A stretch of 33,177 nt of DNA from JAZKFR01 sp040386295 (lineage in GTDB: Bacteria > Pseudomonadota > Gammaproteobacteria > Burkholderiales > Rhodocyclaceae): the NCBI GenBank assembly GCA_040386295.1, contig JAZKFR010000182.1, positions 1-33,177 on the forward strand. Direction: 5' to 3'. Below are positions 6,919-14,642 of this stretch, one piece after another. How positions within the stretch are numbered: position 1 is the stretch's first letter; every line of letters begins with the position of its first letter. The notes under the pieces are model-generated. The model had not been told where the DNA came from, did no database searches, and was given only the letters and a program-made list of their open reading frames with translations. A program made the position numbers and the translations under genes.

Positions 6919-7173
6919 GTGAATACGAAACACCGCAAAACACTACGAGCCATCTTTACTAAACCCACATCGCCTTCGATTGTTTTCAACGATATCGAGG
7001 CTCTGTTGGTTGCTCTTGGTGGTCAAGTACATCAGCGGGAAGGCTCACGCGTCAAAATAAGCATCAAGGGTGAGCAGTGGCGCTGTCATCGCCTTCACCC
7101 AGACAAAGAAGCCAAACGCTACCAAGTAGAAGAAATCCAGGCGTTGCTTGAACGAATCGGAGCACAAGCATGA
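6919..7173 (+). CDS. hicA: HicA-family mRNA interferase toxin
   Basis: This 84-aa protein is the predicted toxin of a HicAB module and would cleave mRNA during translation. KHRKTLRAIF at the N-terminus, FNDIEALLVALGG and REGSRVKI..GEQWRCHRLHP match the double-stranded-RNA-binding-like HicA fold of this subgroup, which has GSR where classical HicA has GSH. The GTG at 6919 is chosen because the MNTKHRKTL start aligns with the usual N-terminus; no Shine-Dalgarno is visible, so the transcript may be leaderless. The gene overlaps hicB by 4 bp, suggesting coupled translation. Confidence 0.85.
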   Translation: MNTKHRKTLRAIFTKPTSPSIVFNDIEALLVALGGQVHQREGSRVKISIKGEQWRCHRLHPDKEAKRYQVEEIQALLERIGAQA

Positions 7174-7517
7174 ACACCATGAACCACAAAGGCTATACAG
7201 CTCGCATTGAGTTTGACGAGCGCGACAACATCTTTGTTGGCCGCGTTCTTGGGCTGCGCAGCATTATCAGCTTTCACGGCGAAACAGTCGCCGATCTGCG
7301 CAATGAGTTCGCGCTTGCAATTGAGGACTTTCTCAACGATTGCAAAGAGCAAGGCGTTAAACCAGAAAAACCTGCATCAGGCAAACTGATGCTTCGCGTC
7401 TCTCCTGAAATTCATGGCGCTGCTTTGGTCGCCGCTCAAGCTTCAGGGAAAAGCCTCAATCAATGGGCTACTGAAGTGCTTCAGTCGGCAGCTCATCTTG
7501 GGGGTGCCCATAGCTGA
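7170..7517 (+). CDS. hicB: HicB-family antitoxin
   Basis: This 115-aa protein is the antitoxin of the HicAB pair. Residues 5-60 (YTARIEFDERDNIFVGRVLG, then SFHGETVADLRNEFALAIED) form the partly degraded RNase-H-like HicB domain that binds the toxin. Residues 70-110 (SGKLMLRVSPEIHGAALVAA, then SGKSLNQWATEVL) form a ribbon-helix-helix DNA-binding domain. It should autoregulate the operon, possibly through the TTGCTAGCA pair upstream. The ATG lies in the 4-bp overlap with hicA. Confidence 0.9.
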   Translation: MNTMNHKGYTARIEFDERDNIFVGRVLGLRSIISFHGETVADLRNEFALAIEDFLNDCKEQGVKPEKPASGKLMLRVSPEIHGAALVAAQASGKSLNQWATEVLQSAAHLGGAHS

Positions 7518-7793
7518 TGCTAAGAAGGCTAAGATCTGCGCGGATCAATTTTCCAGGAACGCCATGCAAGAAAAAATCACAATCCATGCTATGACTACTT
7601 CGACAGACGAAGTAGTCAAATTCGCTCGAATCATTCAGGTTCAAGGGCTGAGTGCCTTAGGAAAAACCCTTTTGCCTCACCGGCTTTCCAGAAAGCAGCT
7701 GAAGCGAGCGATCGATCTGAGTGTTTTAGCAGTCGATGTTTGAGCTGAACGCTGCCCAGTGTTTTCACCCTTTTAACCGATAACGGAACGCCT
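7518..7793. other. Intergenic region with a strong hairpin
   Basis: GACTACTTCG at 7593-7602 pairs perfectly with CGAAGTAGTC at 7608-7617 around the loop ACAGA. No T-run follows, so it is not a classical terminator. A 59-codon frame from ATG 7564 to 7743 spans it (MQEKITIHAMTTSTDEVVKF at its start) but lacks recognisable similarity; a gene here is possible, not supported. Confidence 0.5.
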
Positions 7794-8729
7794 ATGCCCA
7801 CTTTGATCTGCGGCTCAATCGCTTACGACAACATCATGGTTTTTCATGGCCAATTCAGCAAACATATCTTGCCTGAGCAAATTCACATTCTGAATGTCGC
7901 CTTTCTGGTGCCGGAGATGCGGCGTGAATTCGGGGGGTGTGCTGGCAACATCGCGTACAACTTAAAGCTACTCGGCGGCGAGCCGGTGATTATGGCCACC
8001 GTCGGCGACGATGCTGATGCGTATTTGCTGCGCCTAGACGCGCTCGGTTTGTCGCTCAAACACGTGCGGCGTATTGCCAGCAGTTTTACGGCGCAGGCGT
8101 TTATCACTACGGATACCGACAATAATCAAATTACTGCGTTCCATCCCGGGGCGATGAATTTTTCGTATTTGAACCAAGTCAGCGATGCACAGCAGATTAC
8201 GCTCGGCATTGTTTCCCCTGATGGGCCAGACGGCATGCAGCAGCACGCGCGCGACTTTGCGGCGGCGGGCATTCCTTTTGTTTTTGATCCAGGCCAAGGG
8301 CTGCCGATGTTCACTAGCGAAGATTTGCTCAACTTCATGCGTCTCGCCGATTACGCGTGTTTTAACGACTATGAAGCGCAAATGTTGTGCGAACGTACCG
8401 GTCAGTCACTGACTGACCTGGCCGCGAGCGTCAAAGCTTTGATCGTCACGCGGGGCAGTGAAGGTTCGCAAATTTATGCAGACGGTCAACGCTACGAGAT
8501 TCCATGCGTTAAAACTGAGGACGTGGTTGATCCTACCGGCTGTGGCGATGCTTACCGCGCAGGTTTGCTCTACGGCATCGAAGCGGGTTGGGATTGGCCC
8601 AAAACCGGGCGTTTGGCGGCGGTCATGGGGGCGCTCAAAATTGCCCATCGTGGTGGACAAAATCATCGCCCGAGCCGTGACACGATTAGCCAATGCTTCG
8701 CTCGCGCTTTTGGCAACAAACCTTGGTAA
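7794..8729 (+). CDS. PfkB-family carbohydrate/adenosine kinase
   Basis: This 311-aa cytoplasmic sugar or nucleoside kinase belongs to the ribokinase (PfkB) superfamily. The N-terminus LICGSIAYDNIMVF and EFGGCAGNIAYNLKLLGGEP form the substrate-binding region, and DPTGCGDAYRAGLLYGIEAG near residue 250 carries the anion hole and catalytic Asp. LIVTRGSEGSQIY is also typical. The GGCAGN and IAYDN sequences resemble the proteobacterial group often annotated as adenosine kinase, but the substrate cannot be fixed. It is followed after 19 bp by a lipoprotein gene, and the two may share a transcript. Confidence 0.88.
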   Translation: MPTLICGSIAYDNIMVFHGQFSKHILPEQIHILNVAFLVPEMRREFGGCAGNIAYNLKLLGGEPVIMATVGDDADAYLLRLDALGLSLKHVRRIASSFTAQAFITTDTDNNQITAFHPGAMNFSYLNQVSDAQQITLGIVSPDGPDGMQQHARDFAAAGIPFVFDPGQGLPMFTSEDLLNFMRLADYACFNDYEAQMLCERTGQSLTDLAASVKALIVTRGSEGSQIYADGQRYEIPCVKTEDVVDPTGCGDAYRAGLLYGIEAGWDWPKTGRLAAVMGALKIAHRGGQNHRPSRDTISQCFARAFGNKPW

Positions 8730-8748
8730 ATAACGTGAAGGAAACACA

Positions 8749-9201
8749 ATGAAGCAACTCAAATTAGCCGTCCTCGTCCTCTTGGCCAGCACCAGCTTAC
8801 TCGGCTGTGCGAGCAAGTCCGGCAACGTGTACACGCGTGAGCAAGCGCAACAAGCTGTGCATGTGCGTTTAGGCGTCGTCGAGCATGTGCGTGAAGTGAC
8901 GATGGAAGGCACTAAAACGGGCGCTGGCACGCTAGCTGGTGCTGCCGTCGGCGGCATCGCAGGCAGTGGCGTTGGGGGCGGCAAAGGGCAGATGGTTGGC
9001 GCGATTCTCGGGGCGGTAGCGGGTGGCGTGGCAGGCAGCTCGCTGGAGGATCGTTTGACGCAGAAACCAGCGCTTGAAATCACGGTCAAACTCGATAACG
9101 GCGAGTTGCTGGCGATCGTTCAAGAAAGCGACGAACGTTTTCAAGCGGGTGATCGGGTGCGCGTTTTGTCTGGTCGTGACGCCACGCGCGTGACGCATTG
9201 A
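8749..9201 (+). CDS. Glycine-zipper outer membrane lipoprotein (17-kDa type)
   Basis: This 150-aa protein has a lipoprotein signal peptide, residues 1-20, with lipobox LLGC and acylated Cys20. Residues 60-105 form a glycine-zipper 2TM region (GTLAGAAVGGIAGSGVGGGK and GAILGAVAGGVAGS), as in SlyB and the rickettsial 17-kDa antigen family. The C-terminal 45 residues (ITVKLDNGELLAIVQESDER) form the usual soluble beta domain. It is expected in the outer membrane, where such proteins affect envelope stability. A ribosome binding site GAAGGAAAC precedes the ATG. Confidence 0.9.
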   Translation: MKQLKLAVLVLLASTSLLGCASKSGNVYTREQAQQAVHVRLGVVEHVREVTMEGTKTGAGTLAGAAVGGIAGSGVGGGKGQMVGAILGAVAGGVAGSSLEDRLTQKPALEITVKLDNGELLAIVQESDERFQAGDRVRVLSGRDATRVTH

Positions 9202-9223
9202 AACCATTGAGTGTATTGAAAAA

Positions 9224-10591
9224 TTAAGCTAGCGCGTCTGCCGCCATCGTGGGCTCTGTTTCCTCCGATGGTGCAGCGCTCAAGGCAAGGCCCTCGCATA
9301 AACGACTCACCGGAAAGTACGCACTAAAGCAGCTCCCTTTGCCCGGCTCGCTGTTCACGCTTAAAGCACCTTCATGCCGCGTTAATACATGCTTGACGAT
9401 AGCCAAGCCGAGGCCGGTTCCCCCCGTACCGCGCGAGCGGCTGCGATCAACGCGGTAAAAGCGCTCGGTTAATCTTGGCAAATGTTGTGCGTCAATCCCG
9501 ATGCCGCTGTCCGTCACGCTAAAACGTGCGCCGTCCGCAGCAACTTGCCAAGCCAATTCAATTTTTCCGCCAGCCGGGGTGTAGCGCACGGCGTTGCTGG
9601 CCAAATTGGCAAAAGCACTGCGCAACTCGTGCGCTTCACCCAAAATCAGCGTTTTGCCTTGCACGTTTAAGCTCAGTACGTGGCGGCCAGCCGAGAGTGC
9701 CTCGGCTTCGGCGAGCACGCTGTGCATGATGGGGGCTAAATCGACACAGTTTTCATTCGGTACAGCGCGCCCTGTTTCTAGGGCCGAGAGAGTTAATAAA
9801 TCCTCGATCAAGTTTTGCATGCGCAGGGTTTGTGCGCGAATCAAGCCGAGATAGCGTTTGCGCTCCGCCTCGGCGCACGTCATTTCAGGATCGTCCAACA
9901 TTTCAGCAAATCCGAGCACCACGGTCAGCGGTGTTTTCAATTCGTGCGAGACATTGGCAACAAAATCTCGGCGTACCGTTTCTAGCCGTTCGAGGTGGCT
10001 CATGTCGCGCGAAAGCAATAGCGTTTGCTCGTTGCCGTAAGGGATGACTTGCAAGAGCAGGGTTTGCCCGGCGACGCGTCCACCCCGGTAAAGCAAAGGT
10101 TCTGCGTACTCTTTAGCGGCTAGGTAATGGACAAAATCGGGCTGGCGAATCAGGTTGGTCAACGCTTGTCCGCGATCCGTTTGGGCTGTCATTTGAAAAT
10201 GGCTCTCGGCCTGCGCGTTCATCCACTCGATCTGTTCATGCCGATTAAAGATGATGATGCCGTCGGGCAAAGCCTGCGCGGCGCGCGTAAAGCGCTCTAT
10301 CGTCTGCTCTAGCAGTTGCTGCTGACTAACGCGCATACGCACCCTACGCTGCAGGTCAGCGAAGACGATTGCCCACAGGCCAAATCCTTCAGGCAAAGGC
10401 GCGTCCAAGCTGTTTTGCAACCAACGCATCAGGCGTTGTAACTGCGCGAGGTGCCAAGCAAGGGTAGCCAACAAACTCAGGCTGACGAGAAAGCAAGCCC
10501 AAGCAAAACTGAGCGCCAGCCAAGCCGGCAAAAAGACAATCAGCAGCAACAGGGATAGGAAACCGAAGCTGCGCAAACCCATTTCATTCAT
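9224..10591 (-). CDS. phoR: Phosphate-regulon sensor histidine kinase PhoR
   Basis: This 455-aa inner-membrane kinase signals phosphate limitation to PhoB. Two N-terminal membrane segments (about residues 10-28 and 30-48) are followed by a short linker, a PAS domain at about 100-195 (LPDGIIIFNRHEQIEWMNAQ), a HisKA domain with the phosphoacceptor His216 in VANVSHELKTPLTVV, and a HATPase domain with N box (LASNAVRYTP), DSGIGI and GTGLGLAIVKHV. Length and lack of a large periplasmic loop fit PhoR. It lies 129 bp downstream of phoB on the same strand; phoU and pst genes are not in the window. Confidence 0.93.
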   Translation of the reverse strand: MNEMGLRSFGFLSLLLLIVFLPAWLALSFAWACFLVSLSLLATLAWHLAQLQRLMRWLQNSLDAPLPEGFGLWAIVFADLQRRVRMRVSQQQLLEQTIERFTRAAQALPDGIIIFNRHEQIEWMNAQAESHFQMTAQTDRGQALTNLIRQPDFVHYLAAKEYAEPLLYRGGRVAGQTLLLQVIPYGNEQTLLLSRDMSHLERLETVRRDFVANVSHELKTPLTVVLGFAEMLDDPEMTCAEAERKRYLGLIRAQTLRMQNLIEDLLTLSALETGRAVPNENCVDLAPIMHSVLAEAEALSAGRHVLSLNVQGKTLILGEAHELRSAFANLASNAVRYTPAGGKIELAWQVAADGARFSVTDSGIGIDAQHLPRLTERFYRVDRSRSRGTGGTGLGLAIVKHVLTRHEGALSVNSEPGKGSCFSAYFPVSRLCEGLALSAAPSEETEPTMAADALA

Positions 10592-10720
10592 GTTTATGAC
10601 CTGATCATTCTAATTCGCAGCAAAACCAGCATGTTGTCGTGTTGTTGACTCGACTTACTGCAGTCAGCGCTGCGGGCTTTGTTTCTACTGCGCATGTAAG
10701 TTGCGCCTGATAGCTTGAAA

Positions 10721-11413
10721 TTAGGCAAGCTGCGCCGAGAACCGGTAGCCACTGCCGCGCACGGTTTGGATCAGCTGTTCATGGGCGCTGGCAGTCAGCG
10801 CGACGCGTAGGCGACGAATATGCACGTCAACCGTCCGTTCTTCGAGAAAAACATGGTCGCCCCACACCTGATCGAGCAGTTGCGCCCGGCTATACACGCG
10901 TTCAGGGTGCGTCATAAAGAAATGCAGCAGGCGAAATTCGCTTGGGCCGAGTACCAAAGTCACCCCGTTGCCGAGCACTCTGTGGGTGACTGGATCAAGG
11001 TGCAAACCCGCCACAATCACTGTGTCTTCGGTCATTTGGGGCGCGCGTCTACGCAACACGGCCTTGATTCGCGCCAACAGTTCGCGCGGTGAAAAAGGCT
11101 TAGTCAGATAATCGTCGGCACCCGATTCAAGACCCGTGATTTTGTCCTGTTCATCGCTGCGCGCGGTCAGCATGATGATCGGCAAAGCGCGCGTGCGTTC
11201 GTCGCTGCGTAAACGACGCGCAAATTCAACGCCACTGATTCCTGGCAGCATCCAATCGATCAAGACCAAGTCTGGCAAGCTAGCGCGGATTAGGCGATCT
11301 GCTGTTTCGGCGTCATCGGCACGGTGCACGTGATGTCCCGCGTGCTGTAAGTTCAAGGCAATCAGTTCCTGAATATCAGGTTCGTCTTCAACAATCAGGA
11401 TATGAGCGGACAT
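10721..11413 (-). CDS. phoB: Phosphate-regulon response regulator PhoB
   Basis: This 230-aa OmpR-family regulator activates phosphate-starvation genes when phosphorylated. The receiver domain (1-120) has acidic residues in VEDEPDIQ, phosphoacceptor Asp53 in LIDWMLPG, Thr83 and Lys105 in DYLTKPFSPREL. The C-terminal winged helix (about 130-228) includes GPSEFRLLHFFMTHPERVYS, RTVDVHIRRLR and TVRGSGYRFS. Sequence and pairing with PhoR favour PhoB over other OmpR-type regulators. No clear Pho box was found in the short upstream region. Confidence 0.93.
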   Translation of the reverse strand: MSAHILIVEDEPDIQELIALNLQHAGHHVHRADDAETADRLIRASLPDLVLIDWMLPGISGVEFARRLRSDERTRALPIIMLTARSDEQDKITGLESGADDYLTKPFSPRELLARIKAVLRRRAPQMTEDTVIVAGLHLDPVTHRVLGNGVTLVLGPSEFRLLHFFMTHPERVYSRAQLLDQVWGDHVFLEERTVDVHIRRLRVALTASAHEQLIQTVRGSGYRFSAQLA

Positions 11414-11429
11414 AGCGAGTCAAGGTTGA

Positions 11430-11479
11430 CCAACAGCTACAACGGGCAGCGGCGTCGCTGCTGTAGCTTGGGCTGTTGG
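11430..11479. other. Long imperfect hairpin between phoB and leuC
   Basis: CCAACAGC at 11430-11437 pairs with GCTGTTGG at 11472-11479, and inside them GCAGCG pairs with CGCTGC. The hairpin lies 17 bases upstream of the phoB start and about 215 bp upstream of leuC. It has no poly-T run. It could be a folded leader or decayed attenuator; no leader peptide with Leu codons was seen. Confidence 0.4.
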
Positions 11480-11694
11480 TTGATTGGGTTGATTGTTCAA
11501 AGGCCGACTGTTTTATCAGAAGCGGCGCGTGCAGGGAAGAGCTTTGCAGCAATCAAGCACAAAGCAGGCGTACATCGCTCAAACAAGCCGTCGCCTGGAG
11601 AAAGTGCAGGGATCAGCTAGCAGATCGGCTAAGACAAGAGCCTGCTGCATGGCATAAAATGCGCCTTTAATCGTTCGCTCAAAAAGGCTAGAAA

Positions 11695-13101
11695 ATGCCG
11701 ACCACCCTCTACGACAAACTTTGGAATGATCACGTCGTGCACGCAGCAGCAGACGGCACGACGCTGATTTACATTGATCGCCATTTGATCCACGAAGTGA
11801 CCAGCCCGCAAGCCTTTGAAGGACTTAGGCTAGCCGGCAGAAAAGCTTGGCGCGCCGCCTCGGTGGTCGCCACAGCCGACCACAACACGCCGACGCAGCA
11901 TTGGGATAAAGGCATTGAAGACCCTATCTCGCGCCTACAAGTTGAAACCCTGGACGACAATCTGCGCGGCTTTGGTGCTCTGGCGTATTTTCCGTTTAAA
12001 GACGCGCGGCAAGGCATCGTCCACGTCGTTGGCCCGGAAGTCGGCGCCACTTTGCCTGGCATGACCGTGGTTTGCGGCGACTCGCATACCAGCACCCACG
12101 GCGCATTCGGCTGTATCGCGCACGGCATTGGCACTTCTGAAGTTGAACATGTGCTCGCGACGCAATGCCTGATCCAGAAAAAATCGAAAAATATGTTGGT
12201 TCGTGTCGATGGCGTGTTGAGTCCCGGCGTGACAGCAAAAGACATTGCCCTGGCAGTGATCGCACGCACTGGCACGGCGGGCGGCACCGGTTATGCGATC
12301 GAGTTTGGCGGACGCGCGATTCGCCAGCTGTCGATGGAAGGACGGATGACGCTGTGCAATATGGCGATCGAAGCCGGCGCGCGTATGGGGCTGATCGCAG
12401 TCGATGAAACCACAATTGAGTATCTGAAAGGCCGCGCTTTTGCGCCGAAAGAACAGCACTGGCAAGCCGCAACGGCCTACTGGCGTACCCTGCACAGCGA
12501 CGCCGACGCGCATTTCGATCAAGTCATCGCGCTTGACGCAGCGGCGATTCAGCCGCAGGTTAGCTGGGGCACCTCGCCCGAAATGGTGATCTCGATCGAC
12601 GCTTGCATCCCCGATCCCAGCGCAGAGCGCGATCCAGTGAAACGAGAAGGCATAGAACGCGCCCTGCAATACATGGGCTTGCAAGCCAACGTGCCGATCC
12701 AATCGATTCAGCTCGATAAAATTTTTATTGGTTCGTGCACCAACTCGCGCATCGAGGATTTACGCGCTGCTGCCGCCGTTTTGCGTGGCCAGCGGATTGC
12801 CGCCAATATCAAGCTCGCCCTGGCTGTACCTGGCTCAGGTTTGGTCAAGCGACAGGCAGAACAAGAAGGTTTGGACAAGATTTTTATGAGCGCCGGTTTT
12901 GAATGGCGCGAACCAGGTTGCTCGATGTGTCTGGCCATGAACGCAGACCGTTTAGAGCCCGGTGAGCGTTGCGCCTCCACCTCAAACCGAAACTTTGAGG
13001 GGCGCCAAGGAATCGGTGGCCGCACCCATCTAGTCAGCCCTGAAATGGCCGCCGCTGCCGCGATTGCCGGCCATTTCACCGATGTGCGCAAACTGCTTTA
13101 G
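11695..13101 (+). CDS. leuC: 3-isopropylmalate dehydratase large subunit LeuC
   Basis: With LeuD this 468-aa iron-sulfur enzyme isomerises 2-isopropylmalate to 3-isopropylmalate in leucine synthesis. The aconitase fold is clear: MTVVCGDSHTSTHGAFGCIA, HGIGTSEVEHVLATQ, and the 4Fe-4S ligands Cys348 (FIGSCTNSR), Cys409 and Cys412 (GCSMC). RNFEGRQG near the C-terminus is also diagnostic. Length equals that of the enterobacterial-type LeuC. The start is supported by AAGGCTAG upstream. leuD follows 12 bp later, so the two are co-transcribed. leuA and leuB are not in the window. Confidence 0.97.
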   Translation: MPTTLYDKLWNDHVVHAAADGTTLIYIDRHLIHEVTSPQAFEGLRLAGRKAWRAASVVATADHNTPTQHWDKGIEDPISRLQVETLDDNLRGFGALAYFPFKDARQGIVHVVGPEVGATLPGMTVVCGDSHTSTHGAFGCIAHGIGTSEVEHVLATQCLIQKKSKNMLVRVDGVLSPGVTAKDIALAVIARTGTAGGTGYAIEFGGRAIRQLSMEGRMTLCNMAIEAGARMGLIAVDETTIEYLKGRAFAPKEQHWQAATAYWRTLHSDADAHFDQVIALDAAAIQPQVSWGTSPEMVISIDACIPDPSAERDPVKREGIERALQYMGLQANVPIQSIQLDKIFIGSCTNSRIEDLRAAAAVLRGQRIAANIKLALAVPGSGLVKRQAEQEGLDKIFMSAGFEWREPGCSMCLAMNADRLEPGERCASTSNRNFEGRQGIGGRTHLVSPEMAAAAAIAGHFTDVRKLL

Positions 13102-13113
13102 AGAGGAAAAGGC

Positions 13114-13749
13114 ATGCAAAAATTTACTCAGCTCGATGGCTTAGTGGCGCCGCTAGACCGTGCCAACGTGGACACCGACGCGATCATCCCAAAACAATTT
13201 CTCAAGTCGATCAAACGCTCTGGGTTCGGACAAAATTTATTTGACGAATGGCGCTACGAAGACGCCGGCGAATGCGGTCAAGACGCAGCGCAACGCCCAC
13301 GCAAAGCCGACTTTGTGCTCAATCAAGCGCGTTATCAAGGCGCACAAATTCTGCTCACGCGCAAAAATTTTGGCTGCGGCAGTTCGCGTGAACATGCGCC
13401 TTGGGCGCTACTCGATTTCGGCTTTCGCGCGCTGATCGCCGAGAGTTTTGCTGACATCTTTTTTAACAACTGTTTCAAGAACGGCATTCTGCCGATTGTT
13501 CTTCCCGCCGCTGAAATTGACGCTTTGTTTGCTCAAGTTGAAGCCAGCCCAGGCTATCGTTTGCGCATAGACTTGGCGCAGCAACAAATTCTCACCCCAA
13601 GCGGTACGACGCACGCTTTTGCCGTCGATGGCTTCCGCAAAGAGTGTTTGCTCAACGGCTGGGACGACATCGGACTCACGCTACGTCATGCTGCGCTCAT
13701 CCAAGCCTTTGAAGCGAAACGCCGTATTGAGCAACCCTGGTTATTTTGA
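13114..13749 (+). CDS. leuD: 3-isopropylmalate dehydratase small subunit LeuD
   Basis: This 211-aa swivel-domain subunit completes the isopropylmalate isomerase active site. Characteristic segments are LDRANVDTDAIIPKQFLKSI, NFGCGSSREHAPWAL, and FADIFFNNCFKNGILPI. It is preceded by a strong ribosome binding site (GAGAGGAAAAGG). It lies directly after leuC and 9 bp before a small membrane-protein gene; leuB, which often follows, is absent here. Confidence 0.97.
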   Translation: MQKFTQLDGLVAPLDRANVDTDAIIPKQFLKSIKRSGFGQNLFDEWRYEDAGECGQDAAQRPRKADFVLNQARYQGAQILLTRKNFGCGSSREHAPWALLDFGFRALIAESFADIFFNNCFKNGILPIVLPAAEIDALFAQVEASPGYRLRIDLAQQQILTPSGTTHAFAVDGFRKECLLNGWDDIGLTLRHAALIQAFEAKRRIEQPWLF

Positions 13750-13758
13750 GGAGTCAAA

Positions 13759-14046
13759 ATGTTAGTACGTAGCGTCTGCTTCCTAAAAAAGAGCCCGATT
13801 CTGACTTTCGTGCTCATGGGTCTCGCCTTCATAGGTTTTGGCCTCGCCTCGCTTAACCTCTTGTACCTTCTGCAGGCCAATATGGCCTTGATCTTGGAAT
13901 ACGGCGCTATGGTTTTACTCGACGGCGCCTTGCAACAATTGCTCGAACTACTGGGTCTGGGGACCTTGGGCTTAGCGTGTTATTTACTGTTTAAAGTGTG
14001 CGAGAAAATTCTGGTTGAACGTTTGTCGGGGGCGGATAAGGCGTAA
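13759..14046 (+). CDS. Small hypothetical membrane protein (95 aa)
   Basis: I do not recognise this family. The protein has two hydrophobic segments, residues about 14-36 (ILTFVLMGLAFIGFGLASLN) and 62-80 (LLELLGLGTLGLACYLLFKV), joined by a stretch with LILEYGAMVLLDGALQQ and ending in a short charged tail. It is most likely an inner-membrane protein with two helices. GAGGAG ends 5 bases before the ATG, and the gene is only 9 bp after leuD, so it is translated from the leu transcript. A terminator follows at 14124. In many Burkholderiales an entericidin gene accompanies leuCD, but this is not that type. Confidence 0.75.
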   Translation: MLVRSVCFLKKSPILTFVLMGLAFIGFGLASLNLLYLLQANMALILEYGAMVLLDGALQQLLELLGLGTLGLACYLLFKVCEKILVERLSGADKA

Positions 14047-14123
14047 TTCAGCGGTAGTTCTGGCTAATTTGGAACAACCCCAGTTCTCATCATCACGAGG
14101 CATAAGGCGCAAAACATAAGGCG

Positions 14124-14153
14124 AAAAAAAACCGGCGGTTAAGCCGGTTTTTT
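14124..14153. terminator. Bidirectional rho-independent terminator
   Basis: A8 CCGGC, a short loop, then GCCGG T6 form a GC stem with an A-run on the left and a T-run on the right. It lies between the rightward leuCD-membrane gene unit and the leftward lipoprotein gene, so it can end both transcripts. Confidence 0.9.
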
Positions 14154-14231
14154 AATTCAACACTTGCAACAACTCAACTGTTGATCAAGCTCATTGCGCC
14201 AACTAAAGCGGGCAACGGATGATTCAGTGAC

Positions 14232-14462
14232 TTATTTCTTTACTTCTGCTTCAGGAGCAGCAGGTGCGGCAGCAGCGGGGGCTTCAGCAGGAGCGGCTTC
14301 AGGCGCAGCGGCTGGCTCTGCAGGAGCTGGAGCAGCAGGAGCGGCTTCTGGTGCAACAACAGCAGGAGCAGGAGCGGCATCAACCGGAGCGGCTTCTTCT
14401 TTTTTGCCGCATGCGGACACAGCGAGAGCAATCAAAGCAGCAACGAGTAGCGATTTTTTCAT
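14232..14462 (-). CDS. Ala/Pro-rich small lipoprotein
   Basis: This 76-aa protein begins MKKSLLVAALIALAVSACGK, a classical lipoprotein signal with lipobox VSAC and acylated Cys18. The mature part is an Ala-Pro-Glu low-complexity chain (APEAAPAAPAPAEPAAAPEA and on) ending in EVKK. Such chains act as flexible spacers in the periplasm; no specific function can be given. AAGGAATTC precedes the start. It faces the leu operon across the shared terminator. Confidence 0.8.
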   Translation of the reverse strand: MKKSLLVAALIALAVSACGKKEEAAPVDAAPAPAVVAPEAAPAAPAPAEPAAAPEAAPAEAPAAAAPAAPEAEVKK

Positions 14463-14642
14463 TACGAATTCCTTATCGATAAAGAGGTGTACAACAAGCT
14501 AAAAAACGAGACAAAATTTCGACCGGCGTGCACGTCGATCAGGGCGCGATTATAGCAGCTCTTTTGTTGTTGGAACATGGTTTTTCGCTTTACACCCAGT
14601 GTAAAAGCAAGCTCACCTTACTTGGATATCTTCACTACGGGC

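Noticed and set aside
8406..9089. A 227-codon minus-strand frame opposite the kinase and lipoprotein genes
   Set aside because: It spans two well-supported plus-strand genes and their spacer, and reads as low-complexity Pro/Ala/Ser mirror sequence.
11935..12702. A 255-codon frame on the minus strand opposite leuC
   Set aside because: It is antisense to a certain gene, has no recognisable motif, and long antisense frames are expected in GC-rich coding DNA.
14194..14502. A Gly/Ala-rich 102-codon plus-strand frame
   Set aside because: It is the complement of the Ala/Pro-rich lipoprotein, which has a proper lipobox and ribosome binding site.
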